From an uncultured Gammaproteobacteria bacterium (GTDB lineage Bacteria > Pseudomonadota > Gammaproteobacteria > GCA-001735895): a stretch of DNA of 64,000 bases. The stretch is from contig CAMYLU010000009.1 in assembly GCA_947259485.1 (NCBI GenBank), positions 36,541 through 100,540 on the forward strand, read 5' to 3'. Below the pieces are notes generated by a model. That model was given only the letters and a program-made list of their open reading frames with translations, was not told the DNA's origin and ran no database searches. Positions 17,850 to 27,331 of the stretch are shown here, in pieces; the first letter of the stretch is position 1; each line of letters begins with the position of its first letter. The translations under genes and the position numbers were made by a program.

Positions 17850-19940
17850 ATGGATCAAACGTCAATACGTATGGGCATCGATATCGGTGGGACTTTTACC
17901 GATGTCGTGCTCGAAGTTGGCGCACAGCAATATTCGGCCAAGGTACTGACCACTTACCTTGCACCCGAGGATGCGATCATCACCGGGTTGAAGCAGGTCT
18001 GTGATCAGGCCGATATAAAACCCGCCAGCATTCAGCAGATTATCCACGGCACCACTCTGGCCACTAATGCCTTAATCGAGCGGCGCGGTGCCAGAACGGC
18101 GTTCATTACGACTCATGGTTTTCGCGACGTGATCGAAATGCGCAGCGAATCGCGGTTTGAGCAGTACGACCTCAACCTGACGTTACCCGAGCCACTGTTA
18201 CCGCGCCAGCAGCGCTACACCGTGAAAGAACGTATCGGTGCGAGTGGCGATGTCCTCATCCCTTTGCAACGTTCTGAAGTCGAAGCGCTGGTCGAACAGA
18301 TCGAATCGGCAGGTTACGAAAGCATCGCGGTAGGACTGATGCATTCCTACCTGAATGATAGCCATGAAAAAATGGTGCGCGAGGTATTGGCCGAAAAAAT
18401 GCCCGGCGTTTCGGTTTCGCTGTCATCCGAGGTATCACCCCAGATGCGAGAGTATGAGCGTTTCAATACGGTCGTGGCCAATGCCTACATCAAGCCGATG
18501 ATGAAAAGTTACCTCGACAGGCTGGGTGGACAGCTGCAACAGGAAGGCGTTACCTGCAAAATTTTCCTGATGCATTCCGGGGGTGGAATCATTTCAATTG
18601 AAAGTGCAGCGGAATTCCCGGTCAGGCTGGTCGAATCGGGTCCCGCGGGTGGCGCCGTTTTCGCGGCTCATATCGCCGCCCGGTATGACCTCGATAAGGT
18701 CCTCTCATTCGACATGGGAGGTACCACTGCCAAGATATGCCTGATTAACAACCAGGCGCCAAAGACCAGCCGCGTGTTCGAAGTTGCCCGTACCTATCGC
18801 TTTAAAAAAGGATCAGGCATGCCGATCTCCATACCGGTTATCGATATGGTCGAGATCGGGGCTGGCGGTGGTTCACTGGCCCGTGTTGATGCGATGCGTC
18901 AAATTCGAGTCGGTCCCGAGTCTGCGGGCTCGGAACCGGGTCCGGCCTGTTACGGTCTCGGCGGCACCAGTCCGGCGGTAACCGATGCCGATCTCATGCT
19001 GGGCAAGCTGGACCCGAATAATTTTGCCGGGGGCTCGATTACGCTCGACAGTCAACGCGCCGCCGATGCATTACTCGATACCCTGGGTAAATCGCTCGAC
19101 ATGGATGCCCTGACCTCGGCCTACGGTCTGAGTGAAGTGGTCGATGAAAATATGGCAAATGCCGCGCGCGTGCATGCGGTCGAAAACGGTGAGGACCTGT
19201 CGGAGTACACCATGATTGCCTTTGGCGGCGCGGCACCGCTGCATGCCGGGCGCCTGTGTGAAAAACTGGGTGTGGATCGCCTGCTGGTGCCGCCGGGTGC
19301 GGGCGTCGGCTCTGCGATTGGTTTCCTGCGAGCCCCGTTTAGCTTTGAGGCAAACCGCAGCGTGTATATGCGCTTGACCGATTTCCGCCCAGACACGATA
19401 CGAGACCTGTTGGCGGACCTTGAAACTGAAGCCACCGGGTTTGTGCGTTCCTGTGATGCCAACGCCGATATCGAGGCTGAATTTAAAGCCTATATGCGCT
19501 ACACCGGACAAGGTGAGGAAATTCCGGTCGTACTGACTGCCGATCAGGCGACGCAGCCGGATGCGGCAACCTTCCAGCAGTTATTTGAACAGGATTACAT
19601 AACGCTGTTTGGTCGAGCCGTTGAAGGCATGGATATCGAGATCACGGTCTGGTCTGTTAATGCCACCACGCATGCAGAAAAAATTGCGCCGGTGCAGACC
19701 TTGCCGGCAGGCGCGAAGATACCGGCAAACGGACAACGAAGTATTTTCGACCCCGCACAAGGTCAATCGCTGGAATCTTCGGTTGTGTTGCGCGCCGGTT
19801 TGAGTCCCGGGGACCTGGTGCCGGGACCGGCGGCGATCACTGAAGACGAAACCACCATTATCCTGCCACGAAGCCGCCAGGCGGTGCGCCAGTCTGATGG
19901 CTGTATCGACGTCGTGCAACAGGCACAGGAACTGTCATGA
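17850..19940 (+). CDS. Hydantoinase/oxoprolinase subunit A (HyuA family)
   Basis: The 696-aa protein opens MGIDIGGTFTDVV, the ATP-binding phosphate loop of the HyuA/OplA/AcxA family, followed by HGTTLATNALIERRGA, LVESGPAGGA, SFDMGGTTAK and FGGAAPLHA. The family performs ATP-dependent opening or carboxylation (N-methylhydantoin, 5-oxoproline, acetone). Substrate cannot be told from sequence. It overlaps hyuB by four bases, so they probably form one complex. The neighbours (oxidoreductase, TRAP importer) suggest catabolism of an imported compound. Confidence 0.9.
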   Translation: MDQTSIRMGIDIGGTFTDVVLEVGAQQYSAKVLTTYLAPEDAIITGLKQVCDQADIKPASIQQIIHGTTLATNALIERRGARTAFITTHGFRDVIEMRSESRFEQYDLNLTLPEPLLPRQQRYTVKERIGASGDVLIPLQRSEVEALVEQIESAGYESIAVGLMHSYLNDSHEKMVREVLAEKMPGVSVSLSSEVSPQMREYERFNTVVANAYIKPMMKSYLDRLGGQLQQEGVTCKIFLMHSGGGIISIESAAEFPVRLVESGPAGGAVFAAHIAARYDLDKVLSFDMGGTTAKICLINNQAPKTSRVFEVARTYRFKKGSGMPISIPVIDMVEIGAGGGSLARVDAMRQIRVGPESAGSEPGPACYGLGGTSPAVTDADLMLGKLDPNNFAGGSITLDSQRAADALLDTLGKSLDMDALTSAYGLSEVVDENMANAARVHAVENGEDLSEYTMIAFGGAAPLHAGRLCEKLGVDRLLVPPGAGVGSAIGFLRAPFSFEANRSVYMRLTDFRPDTIRDLLADLETEATGFVRSCDANADIEAEFKAYMRYTGQGEEIPVVLTADQATQPDAATFQQLFEQDYITLFGRAVEGMDIEITVWSVNATTHAEKIAPVQTLPAGAKIPANGQRSIFDPAQGQSLESSVVLRAGLSPGDLVPGPAAITEDETTIILPRSRQAVRQSDGCIDVVQQAQELS

Positions 19941-21646
19941 CCCGAAAAACTTCGAGCGTGTCCAACCAGGTAATGTGGAACCGATTAATTTCCGTGGTCG
20001 AAGAGCAGGCCCAGGCGCTTATCCGCACCGCATTTTCGGCCTCGGTGCGCGAAGCTGGAGACCTGTCGGCCGGGGTTTATGATACCCGGGGGCGGATGCT
20101 GGCCCAGGCTGTCACCGGAACCCCCGGTCATGTCAACGCGATGGCCGATGCGGTCGCCCATTTCATTCGCAGAATTGGCTATGAAAACATGTTTGAAGGT
20201 GATGTTTATATCACCAATGATCCCTGGGAAGGCACCGGGCATCTTCACGATATAACGGTTGTCACACCGTCTTTTCATCAGGGTCAGCATGTTGGTTTCC
20301 TCGGCTGTACCGCTCATATTGTCGATATCGGTGGTCGTGGATTTGGTGCCGACGCCAACTCGATTTACGAGGAGGGCCTCTATATCCCGATTATGAAATT
20401 TGCCGAAAGGGGCGAAGTCGACAAGACCCTTATCAGGATTGTGCGTGGCAATGTGCGCGAGCCGGACCAGGCGGTCGGCGATGTTTACGCGCTGGCAACC
20501 TGTAACGAGATCGGTCACCGACGCCTGACCGACATGATGAACGAGTTCGATTTATCGGACCTGAACGAGATCGCGGCCTTTATCCTGGAAAACTCACGAC
20601 GTGCAACGCTTGAATGTATCGCCGCGTTGCCGCGCGCAAAGGCTTCGGGATCGATGACGATCGATGGTTATAGTCATCCCGTCGAGTTAAAAGTTTCACT
20701 CGATATCCAGTCTGATCGAATTCTGTGTGATTTTGCCGGCACCTCGGGACTGGACCGTAAGGGAATTAACGTGCCGTTGGTCTATACCAAGGCCTACGCC
20801 TGTTTTGCTCTCAAATGTGCCATCGCTCCGGAAATTCCCAACAATGCGGCATCGCTCGCCCCGTTCGAAATAACGGCACCTGAAAATACTATTGTCAACG
20901 CGGTGCATCCGGCCCCGGTTGCGCTCAGGCATGTCATTGGTCACATGATTCCTGATGCCGTCTACGCCGCGCTGGACCAGATTCTGCCTGACACGGTCCC
21001 GGCAGAAGGCGCTGGCACGCTGTGCAATTTCCAGCTTTCGTTGCGGCCGAGAACCGATATTACAGCACCCGCGCAGGCGACCAGGGCAGAAGTCCTGACT
21101 TTCAACTCCGGTGGCTCGGGTGCACGCCCGACTTCGGACGGTTTGAATGCAACCGCTTTTCCGTCGGGTGTCATGACGATGCCGGTCGAAGCCACCGAAC
21201 ACACCGGCCCGGTGATCATCTGGCGCAAGGAGTTACGCCCCGACAGTGGTGGTGCCGGCAAGTATCGCGGTGGCCTCGGGCAATTTATGGAGGTCGGTGC
21301 GAGCGCAGACCACGAGTTTGATTTTTCGGCGATGTTCGATCGCGTCGATCACCCGGCAAGGGGTCGGCAGGGCGGTAAAAACGGCGCTCCGATGACGATT
21401 GCCAGGGATGACGGTAGCGCGATGAAGGGCAAGGGCAAGCAGTTTGTTGCCGCCGGTCGACGCGTGATGCTGGCGATGCCGGGCGGCGCTGGATACGGTG
21501 ATCCGGCGGCAAGGGATGCCGCGCTGGTGCGCAGGGACCTGGTGCGTGGCTACATTTCTGAGGAAGTCGCCAAAACCGAGTACGGTATGAGCGATGCGGA
21601 AATCGCCGCCGTTGCCGATGCATTAGCCCGTGGGGAAGCCAGTTAG
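19937..21646 (+). CDS. Hydantoinase/oxoprolinase subunit B (HyuB family)
   Basis: The 569-aa protein is the partner of HyuA. Seen are SASVREAGDLSAGVYD near the N-terminus, the conserved NDPWEGTGHLHDITVV, and, toward the end, the GGAGYGDPAARD motif. Length is normal for bacterial HyuB. It starts inside the hyuA stop (ATGA). Whether the pair acts on hydantoins, 5-oxoproline or another cyclic amide is open. Confidence 0.9.
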   Translation: MTRKTSSVSNQVMWNRLISVVEEQAQALIRTAFSASVREAGDLSAGVYDTRGRMLAQAVTGTPGHVNAMADAVAHFIRRIGYENMFEGDVYITNDPWEGTGHLHDITVVTPSFHQGQHVGFLGCTAHIVDIGGRGFGADANSIYEEGLYIPIMKFAERGEVDKTLIRIVRGNVREPDQAVGDVYALATCNEIGHRRLTDMMNEFDLSDLNEIAAFILENSRRATLECIAALPRAKASGSMTIDGYSHPVELKVSLDIQSDRILCDFAGTSGLDRKGINVPLVYTKAYACFALKCAIAPEIPNNAASLAPFEITAPENTIVNAVHPAPVALRHVIGHMIPDAVYAALDQILPDTVPAEGAGTLCNFQLSLRPRTDITAPAQATRAEVLTFNSGGSGARPTSDGLNATAFPSGVMTMPVEATEHTGPVIIWRKELRPDSGGAGKYRGGLGQFMEVGASADHEFDFSAMFDRVDHPARGRQGGKNGAPMTIARDDGSAMKGKGKQFVAAGRRVMLAMPGGAGYGDPAARDAALVRRDLVRGYISEEVAKTEYGMSDAEIAAVADALARGEAS

Positions 21647-21701
21647 GCTGACAAGACGGCCTTTTAATGAGCTCTGCGCTGAAACATCAAGATAGAGACA
21701 G

Positions 21702-22796
21702 ATGAATACAGAAATCCCGATACAAATGACTGCGGTTTACCTGACCGGCCACGGCGGTATCGAAACCCTGGAGTATCGTGACGACATCCCGGTGCCGGTT
21801 CCAGGACCGGGAGGGGTTTTGATCAGGGTGGCGGCAGCGGGTGTCAATAATACTGATATCAATACCCGCATCGGCTGGTATTCGAAGAAAGTCGTTGATG
21901 CCACCAATACCGGTGGCGCAGAAGGTTTCGAAGAGGTGGATGACGCAGATGCAACCTGGTCTGGCGTGCCGATGGAATTTCCGCGCATACAGGGCGCGGA
22001 CTGCTGCGGGAGCATTGTCGCGGTCGGTGAAGGTGTCGATGACAGCAGAATTGGACAAAGGGTGCTGGTGCGCAACATGCTTCGCAGTTACGTCGATTAC
22101 CGGCCCTTCGAATGCTGGACGCTGGGCTCGGAGTGCGACGGTGCTTTTGCACAGTACACGCGAGCACCGGCGCGCGAAACCTACGCTGTTGATTGCGACT
22201 GGTCGGACGCTGAACTCGCTTCGATTCCCTGTGCCTACTCGACCGCCGAAAACATGCTGCACCGTGCCGCCGTCGGTGCCGAGCGAGTGCTGGTCACGGG
22301 GGCGTCGGGCGGAGTCGGCTCGGCCGCGGTACAGCTCGCCAAACGCCGCGGTGCTCATGTTATTGCGATTGCCAGCGCTGCCAAGATGGATGACTTGAGG
22401 CGCCTGGGTGCTGATGAGGTTATCGATCGTAGTACCGACCTGGTCGCAGAGCTCGGTTGTGAAAGTGTCGATGTCGTTGTCGACCTGGTTGCCGGCGAAA
22501 GCTGGCCCTTATTGCTCGATGTACTCAAGCGCGGTGGGCGCTATGTGACCGCAGGCGCGATAGCCGGTCCCCTGGTTGAACTGGACGTGCGTACGCTGTA
22601 TCTCAAGGACCTGACATTAATTGGATGTACCTTCCAGGAAGATGTCGTGTTTGAAAATCTCGTCCAGTATATTGAACGTGGTGAAGTTCGACCGCTGGTC
22701 GCAAAAACTTTTGCGCTTGCCGATATAGCGGAAGCACAGCAAGTGTTTCTGCAAAAGAAGTTCACCGGCAAACTGGTGTTGATCCCGCCGGCCTGA
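21702..22796 (+). CDS. Zinc-less MDR-family oxidoreductase (quinone reductase-like)
   Basis: The 364-aa protein has a GroES-like N-terminal domain and a Rossmann domain with the NADPH motif LVTGASGGVGSAAVQLAK (about residue 200). The structural-zinc cysteine cluster of classic alcohol dehydrogenases is absent. It lies 55 bases after hyuB on the same strand and is probably in its operon. Substrate unknown. It is longer than simple quinone reductases because of an insertion around residues 65-85 (TNTGGAEGFEEVDDADATW). Confidence 0.82.
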   Translation: MNTEIPIQMTAVYLTGHGGIETLEYRDDIPVPVPGPGGVLIRVAAAGVNNTDINTRIGWYSKKVVDATNTGGAEGFEEVDDADATWSGVPMEFPRIQGADCCGSIVAVGEGVDDSRIGQRVLVRNMLRSYVDYRPFECWTLGSECDGAFAQYTRAPARETYAVDCDWSDAELASIPCAYSTAENMLHRAAVGAERVLVTGASGGVGSAAVQLAKRRGAHVIAIASAAKMDDLRRLGADEVIDRSTDLVAELGCESVDVVVDLVAGESWPLLLDVLKRGGRYVTAGAIAGPLVELDVRTLYLKDLTLIGCTFQEDVVFENLVQYIERGEVRPLVAKTFALADIAEAQQVFLQKKFTGKLVLIPPA

Positions 22797-22840
22797 GCGA
22801 CCCCGGCTCGAATTCTGAACCAATTCACGAGCACGAGCAC

Positions 22841-22872
22841 AAAAAAAACGGTGATGCCGGAGCACCACCGTT
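22841..22872 (-). terminator. Rho-independent terminator of the TRAP operon
   Basis: Read on the minus strand, a seven-base stem AACGGTG/CACCGTT with a 12-base partly paired loop is followed by eight T. It sits 26 bases past the dctP stop, between converging genes. Confidence 0.85.
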
Positions 22873-22897
22873 AAACTGGATCGAGTAATACTCTTGG

Positions 22898-23995
22898 TTA
22901 GCTGTAGCGATAGGGCACGCCGGTTTTCTCCATGACCGCCTTATACTTTTTGAAAGCGTCGACGACCTTCTTGGTACGTGGGCTGATCGATGCCAGCTCT
23001 TCCCAGAATTCAGCCGAATCAGCCACCACGGTATCCCATTCATCGGCCGGGATCGTGGTCAGTTCCATCTTGTCGCCGTTGACGCGCAGATCAGCTTCTC
23101 CACCCCAGTACCAGACCTGGCGATAGTAGTGCGAATCGTTACAGGACATGCGGAACAGTGCCTGCAAATCCGGTGTCAGCTTGCCCCAGCTCTTCGAGTT
23201 GGCGAAGTAGGAGCCACACCAGGCGCCGGTAACGTTATTCAATAGCGCATAGTTACAGACATCGGCCCAGCCCACTTCGTAGGCTTCGGTGAAGCCGCAC
23301 CAGGCAACCCCGTCGAGTTCGCCGGTCTGGATCGCAACTTCGATATCGTCCCATGGCAGGGTGACCGGCACCAGGCCGTAACGCGACAGGAACTTACCGG
23401 CAGTCGGTACGCCGAAAACACGCTTGCCCTTCATGTCGGCAATCGAGCGGATCGGATCCTTGGTGAATATATGCAGCGGATCCCAGGCGCCGGCGCTAAT
23501 CCATTCGACGTTCTTGACTTCACCGTATGCTTCCGCCCAGATTTCGTCGAGGCCGTAATACTTGAACAGTACCGGCAGGTCGAGGCTGTAACGAGTCGAG
23601 AACGGGAAATAACCGCCAAATACACTGATATCTACCGGTGACGCCATGGTCGCATCGTCGCTTTGAACCGCATCGATGGTGCCGTTTTGCATTGCGCGAA
23701 ACAGTTCGTCGGTCGGCACCAGCTGGTCAGCGTAATAGAGTTCGATTTCCATCCGCCCATGCGCCGCCTTGTTGAATTCCTCGATTTGCGGCTTGATAAC
23801 GTGCGCGCCGAGCGGTGCGCCGGAGTAGGTTTGCAGGCGCCACTTGATCGGGTTCGTCGCGGAATAGGCATAGGGTGCGGTGCCCGCCGCCAGGATACCT
23901 GCTGTTCCGGCACCTACTTTCTTGACGAAACTTCGTCTGCTGTTGTCTTGTAGTTCGGTTGCGTCCGGTTTGGATGCTTTTTTATCTTGTTTCAT
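22898..23995 (-). CDS. TRAP transporter solute-binding protein (DctP family), Tat-exported
   Basis: The 365-aa periplasmic protein captures a carboxylate-type solute for the DctQM membrane pair. Residues 21-28 read SRRSFVKK, a good twin-arginine motif, followed by a hydrophobic stretch (GAGTAGILAAGTAPYAYS) as signal peptide. The mature part follows the DctP fold (KWRLQTYSGAPLG, FPFSTRYSLDLPVLFKYYG, GKRVFGVPTAGKFLSRYGL). Tat export suggests folding or cofactor acquisition before export. It is third in a dctQ-dctM-dctP order. Confidence 0.92.
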   Translation of the reverse strand: MKQDKKASKPDATELQDNSRRSFVKKVGAGTAGILAAGTAPYAYSATNPIKWRLQTYSGAPLGAHVIKPQIEEFNKAAHGRMEIELYYADQLVPTDELFRAMQNGTIDAVQSDDATMASPVDISVFGGYFPFSTRYSLDLPVLFKYYGLDEIWAEAYGEVKNVEWISAGAWDPLHIFTKDPIRSIADMKGKRVFGVPTAGKFLSRYGLVPVTLPWDDIEVAIQTGELDGVAWCGFTEAYEVGWADVCNYALLNNVTGAWCGSYFANSKSWGKLTPDLQALFRMSCNDSHYYRQVWYWGGEADLRVNGDKMELTTIPADEWDTVVADSAEFWEELASISPRTKKVVDAFKKYKAVMEKTGVPYRYS

Positions 23996-24066
23996 TTTTT
24001 AAGGCTCCTAAGGTTTAGGCTTCGGTTATTTTTTCACGGAATCCCCTCTGGAAAACTCCTTTCACG

Positions 24067-25389
24067 TCACTTCGAATACACGTATTCGGGCAACCAGAGG
24101 GCGATCTGTGGAAAAGCCATGACCAGGACCAGTGCGAAGGTCATGACCATGACAAAAGGTATAATCGATCGATAAATATCCATCAATGTAATTTCCGGTG
24201 GTGCCATCGCGCGCATCAGGAACAGATTGTATCCAAATGGAGGCGTCATGTATGCAATCTGGCAGGTGATCGTGTAAAGCACACCGTACCAGATCGGGTC
24301 AAACCCCAGCAGTTTAACCAGCGGTACATAGAGCGGTGCGACGATGACCAGCATCGCGGTATCGTCGAGGAACATGCCCATCACCAGGTAGGAAAGCTGC
24401 ATCATGATCAGCACTTCCCAGGGGGTTAAATTCCAGTTGGTTATAAACAGGGATTCGATCGCCCGCGCGGCGCCGATGCCGTCGAATACTGCACCAAAAC
24501 CTAGCGCAGCCAGGATCACCCACATGAACATGCAGGATATTGCCAGGGTTTTGCGGATAGTTTCTTCCATTACCTTGCGGTTCAGGCGCTTGCGTGCCAA
24601 GGCCGCTATGGTTGCAGCGGTTGCGCCGACGGCTGAGCTTTCCACGAGACTGGTAATCCCCATGATGAACAGGCCGGTCATGAAAAAGAAGATCAGGAAC
24701 GGGGTAATGCCTGCGCGTAATAGTTTCAGTTTTTCCGACATCGGCATGTCACGTTCCGCCTTATCGACGGTCGGCCCGAGGTGTGGCTGGAGATGGCAGC
24801 GTACGACGATGTAGATAATAAACAGGGATGCCATCATCAGACCGGGAATTGCCCCGGCCAGCCAGAGTTGTCCTACCGGTTGGCGAGCGATCATGCCATA
24901 CAGTACCAGTACGACGCTCGGTGGCACCAGGATGCCGAGCGAACTGCCTGCCTGCACGACCCCGGTGATCATAATCTTGTCATAACCCCGCTTCAGCATT
25001 TCCGGCAGCGCGATCGTGGCGCCGATGGCCATGCCTGCCACGCTCAGTCCGTTCATCGCGGAAATAACCACCATTAGTAATATCGTGCCAACGGCAAGGC
25101 CGCCTTTGAGGCCGCCAAACCAGACGTGAAACATGGCATAGAGGTCATCTGCTATGCCTGATTCAGCGAGTACGTAGCCCATGTAAACAAATAGCGGCAG
25201 TGTCAGCAGCGGGTACCAGTTAAACAGTTTGAACGCCGCGTTAAACGGCATTTCAACACCCCCTTCACCCCACAGTAGCAGCGCAGCGACTGACGAAACG
25301 ATACCGATTGCCGCGAACACACGTTGCCCGGTCAGCAGCATCAATAACATCGATACAAACATGAAAATGGCAATGGCTTCGTAACTCAT
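24067..25389 (-). CDS. TRAP transporter large permease (DctM family)
   Basis: The 440-aa inner-membrane protein is almost entirely hydrophobic, with about 12 membrane segments. Family motifs include LTGQRVFAAIG, the LFVYMGYVLAESG stretch, MNGLSVAGMAIGATIALPEML, and GSSLGILVPPSVVLVLYGMIA. It uses the sodium gradient to move solute delivered by DctP. It overlaps dctQ by four bases and precedes dctP by 71 bases. Confidence 0.95.
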   Translation of the reverse strand: MSYEAIAIFMFVSMLLMLLTGQRVFAAIGIVSSVAALLLWGEGGVEMPFNAAFKLFNWYPLLTLPLFVYMGYVLAESGIADDLYAMFHVWFGGLKGGLAVGTILLMVVISAMNGLSVAGMAIGATIALPEMLKRGYDKIMITGVVQAGSSLGILVPPSVVLVLYGMIARQPVGQLWLAGAIPGLMMASLFIIYIVVRCHLQPHLGPTVDKAERDMPMSEKLKLLRAGITPFLIFFFMTGLFIMGITSLVESSAVGATAATIAALARKRLNRKVMEETIRKTLAISCMFMWVILAALGFGAVFDGIGAARAIESLFITNWNLTPWEVLIMMQLSYLVMGMFLDDTAMLVIVAPLYVPLVKLLGFDPIWYGVLYTITCQIAYMTPPFGYNLFLMRAMAPPEITLMDIYRSIIPFVMVMTFALVLVMAFPQIALWLPEYVYSK

Positions 25390-25898
25390 GACAGCTCAAT
25401 GCCCCTTGATTTGGCCAGATCCTTGAAAAAGGTGGAAATGGCCTGCAGCAGCATCAGGAAAATGCCGACTACCATGATGATCTTGATTGGAATCATCGAT
25501 GGATTCCATTGTGAGAATTTACGCTGATCGTACTCAATCGCATACATCGTGCTCGAGATTGCCCCGATTAGCAGGCAGACGAGGTAAATAATCAGGAAAA
25601 TAGCGGTAAAACTGTCGAGGCGCGCCTGGTTTTTGCGACTGAACATTGAGTAAAGTAGATCCATCCTGACATGGCTGTCGAGCTGCATCGAGTAGGGGCC
25701 GCCGACGATGTAGTAGGCCGTCATCGTGAACTGCGCCATTTCGATGCACCACGACAAGGGCAGGTTGATAATATTGCGCGTGAAGGCGTTGATCAGCAGG
25801 GTGGCGATCATGACAAAGATCAGGTACATGGCAAGGCGCCCAAACTTGGTCGACAGGTAGTCTATTACCTTGACGTAGTTGACGATGAACTTGGGCAC
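25386..25898 (-). CDS. TRAP transporter small permease (DctQ family)
   Basis: The 170-aa protein has four membrane helices (about residues 20-40, 55-75, 95-120 and 138-158). It carries the typical GGPYSMQLDSHVRMDLLYS region and CIEMAQF. It completes the tripartite transporter with DctM and DctP and is the first gene of the minus-strand unit. Confidence 0.92.
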   Translation of the reverse strand: MPKFIVNYVKVIDYLSTKFGRLAMYLIFVMIATLLINAFTRNIINLPLSWCIEMAQFTMTAYYIVGGPYSMQLDSHVRMDLLYSMFSRKNQARLDSFTAIFLIIYLVCLLIGAISSTMYAIEYDQRKFSQWNPSMIPIKIIMVVGIFLMLLQAISTFFKDLAKSRGIELS

Positions 25899-26018
25899 TG
25901 GCCTGGCTCCCCCTGGGTCTTGTTGTTATCTGTCAGGCAAATCTGAACTGGCTTGTTGTTTTATCGGGCCACGCCCGTCCGTGGATCATAACCAAAATTT
26001 AACAGTGAACCAAACGTA

Positions 26019-26043
26019 TTAATCCTGCGTATAATCGGATTAA
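26019..26043 (+). promoter_or_regulatory. Palindromic operator overlapping a perfect -10 box
   Basis: TTAATCC (26019-26025) and GGATTAA (26037-26043) are exact inverted arms with an 11-base spacer, and the spacer contains TATAAT (26030-26035). This lies in the divergent region between the TRAP operon and the reductase-like gene at 26101. The geometry fits a repressor that blocks polymerase at the -10. No good -35 is visible. Confidence 0.5.
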
Positions 26044-26100
26044 GGATTGATCTGCGGGTGCAGCACACTCGTAGCAGCATACTCTCTTATCGGAGAAACC

Positions 26101-27174
26101 ATGAATAAAACTCTCGAAATACTTGTACTTGGCGCTTCCTATGGATCGCTGTTAGGCAGCAAAATCGCGCTCGCAGGTCATAACGTCCACCTGATCTGCC
26201 TGCCGCAAGAGGCTGATGCGATCAATGCCGACGGGGTTGAAATTCGCATGCCTGTCAGGGGCCAGTCCGAGCCTGTCATCATCGATTCGAAAAAACTCCG
26301 TGGCAAGATAACCGCCGGTGGTCCGCTCTCGGCGGAAGTGGAGCGCTTTGACCTGGTAGCACTAGCGATGCAAGAACCGCAGTATCGGCTCGACGAAATA
26401 CGTGCCTTGCTCGAGCGCATTGGGGGAGCGGCCATTCCGTGTATGTCGATAATGAACATGCCGCCACTGCCTTACCTGAAACGTATACCAGGGCTTGATT
26501 GTGATGCACTGCGTGAATGCTACGCCGACGCAAGCGTTTGGGACCTGCTGGACCCAGCGTTGGTAACCCTGTGCAGCCCTGATCCACAGGCCTTCAGGCC
26601 TGCGGATGAACCGTCCAACGTGTTGCAGGTGACGCTGCCAACCAATTTCAAGGCGGCCCGCTTCGAGAGTGACGAACACACCGCGCTGCTGCGACAGCTG
26701 GAGCAGGATATTCTCGCATCGACTTTTCCAGTAGCGGGCGCAGAGATCGTACTCCCGGTGAAGCTTCGAGTGCACGAATCTATATTCGTGCCGATGGCGA
26801 AATGGAGCATGCTGTTGACTGGAAACTACCGCTGTATTCAGCGTGAGGAGATGATTGCGATCCGCGATGCCGTGCATACCGATGTTGCCGAATCGGCGAG
26901 GATTTATAACTGGGTCGCCGACCTTTGCGTAACCCTGGGTGCGGATCGAAACGACCTGGTGCCATTCGAGAAGTACGCCAATGCTGCTGAAGGATTGTTG
27001 AAACCCTCGTCAGCCGCGCGGGCGCTCGACAACGGTGTACACTTTATTGAGCGCGTCGATTTGCTGGTAAGAAATGTCGCTCGGCAAAAGGGTCTGCATG
27101 ACCCCGCCATCGATAAAATCGTCGATACGGTCGAGTTTCGCTTACAGCAAAACCGGATGCGCAAAGCCAGTTAA
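26101..27174 (+). CDS. Ketopantoate reductase/opine dehydrogenase-like protein
   Basis: The 357-aa product begins MNKTLEILVLGASYGSLLG, a Rossmann GxxxG-type NAD(P) motif at the N-terminus, followed by the ketopantoate-reductase arrangement: strand DLVALAMQEPQY, and a helical C-terminal domain with LPVKLRVHESIFVPMAKWSM in place of the KxxxN segment. I start at 26101, preceded by GGAGAAACC; the open frame extends 18 codons upstream over the operator. It is divergent from the TRAP operon. Substrate unknown; it may act on a 2-oxo acid. Confidence 0.75.
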   Translation: MNKTLEILVLGASYGSLLGSKIALAGHNVHLICLPQEADAINADGVEIRMPVRGQSEPVIIDSKKLRGKITAGGPLSAEVERFDLVALAMQEPQYRLDEIRALLERIGGAAIPCMSIMNMPPLPYLKRIPGLDCDALRECYADASVWDLLDPALVTLCSPDPQAFRPADEPSNVLQVTLPTNFKAARFESDEHTALLRQLEQDILASTFPVAGAEIVLPVKLRVHESIFVPMAKWSMLLTGNYRCIQREEMIAIRDAVHTDVAESARIYNWVADLCVTLGADRNDLVPFEKYANAAEGLLKPSSAARALDNGVHFIERVDLLVRNVARQKGLHDPAIDKIVDTVEFRLQQNRMRKAS

Positions 27175-27238
27175 AGGCCTTATTTTGCGGAATTAATTAG
27201 CAGGTTCGGAGTGGCATTCCCGCTGAGTATGCCCGGGC

Positions 27239-27252
27239 TTGATTTGGATCAA
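27239..27252 (+). promoter_or_regulatory. Perfect FNR/ANR-type box
   Basis: TTGAT-TTGG-ATCAA matches the FNR consensus TTGATNNNNATCAA exactly. Its centre is about 41 bases before position 27287, and a weak -10-like CATTTA lies at 27275-27280, so a class II activated promoter for the gene at 27332 is plausible. The CRP-type regulator at 6889 lacks cysteines and is not an obvious match for it. Confidence 0.6.
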
Positions 27253-27331
27253 CGAAACGCGTTTACAGGCTCATCATTTAGCGTCGGAAGGTGTAATCTT
27301 ACCTGGTAGATTTTTATACGAGGAAGTACTG

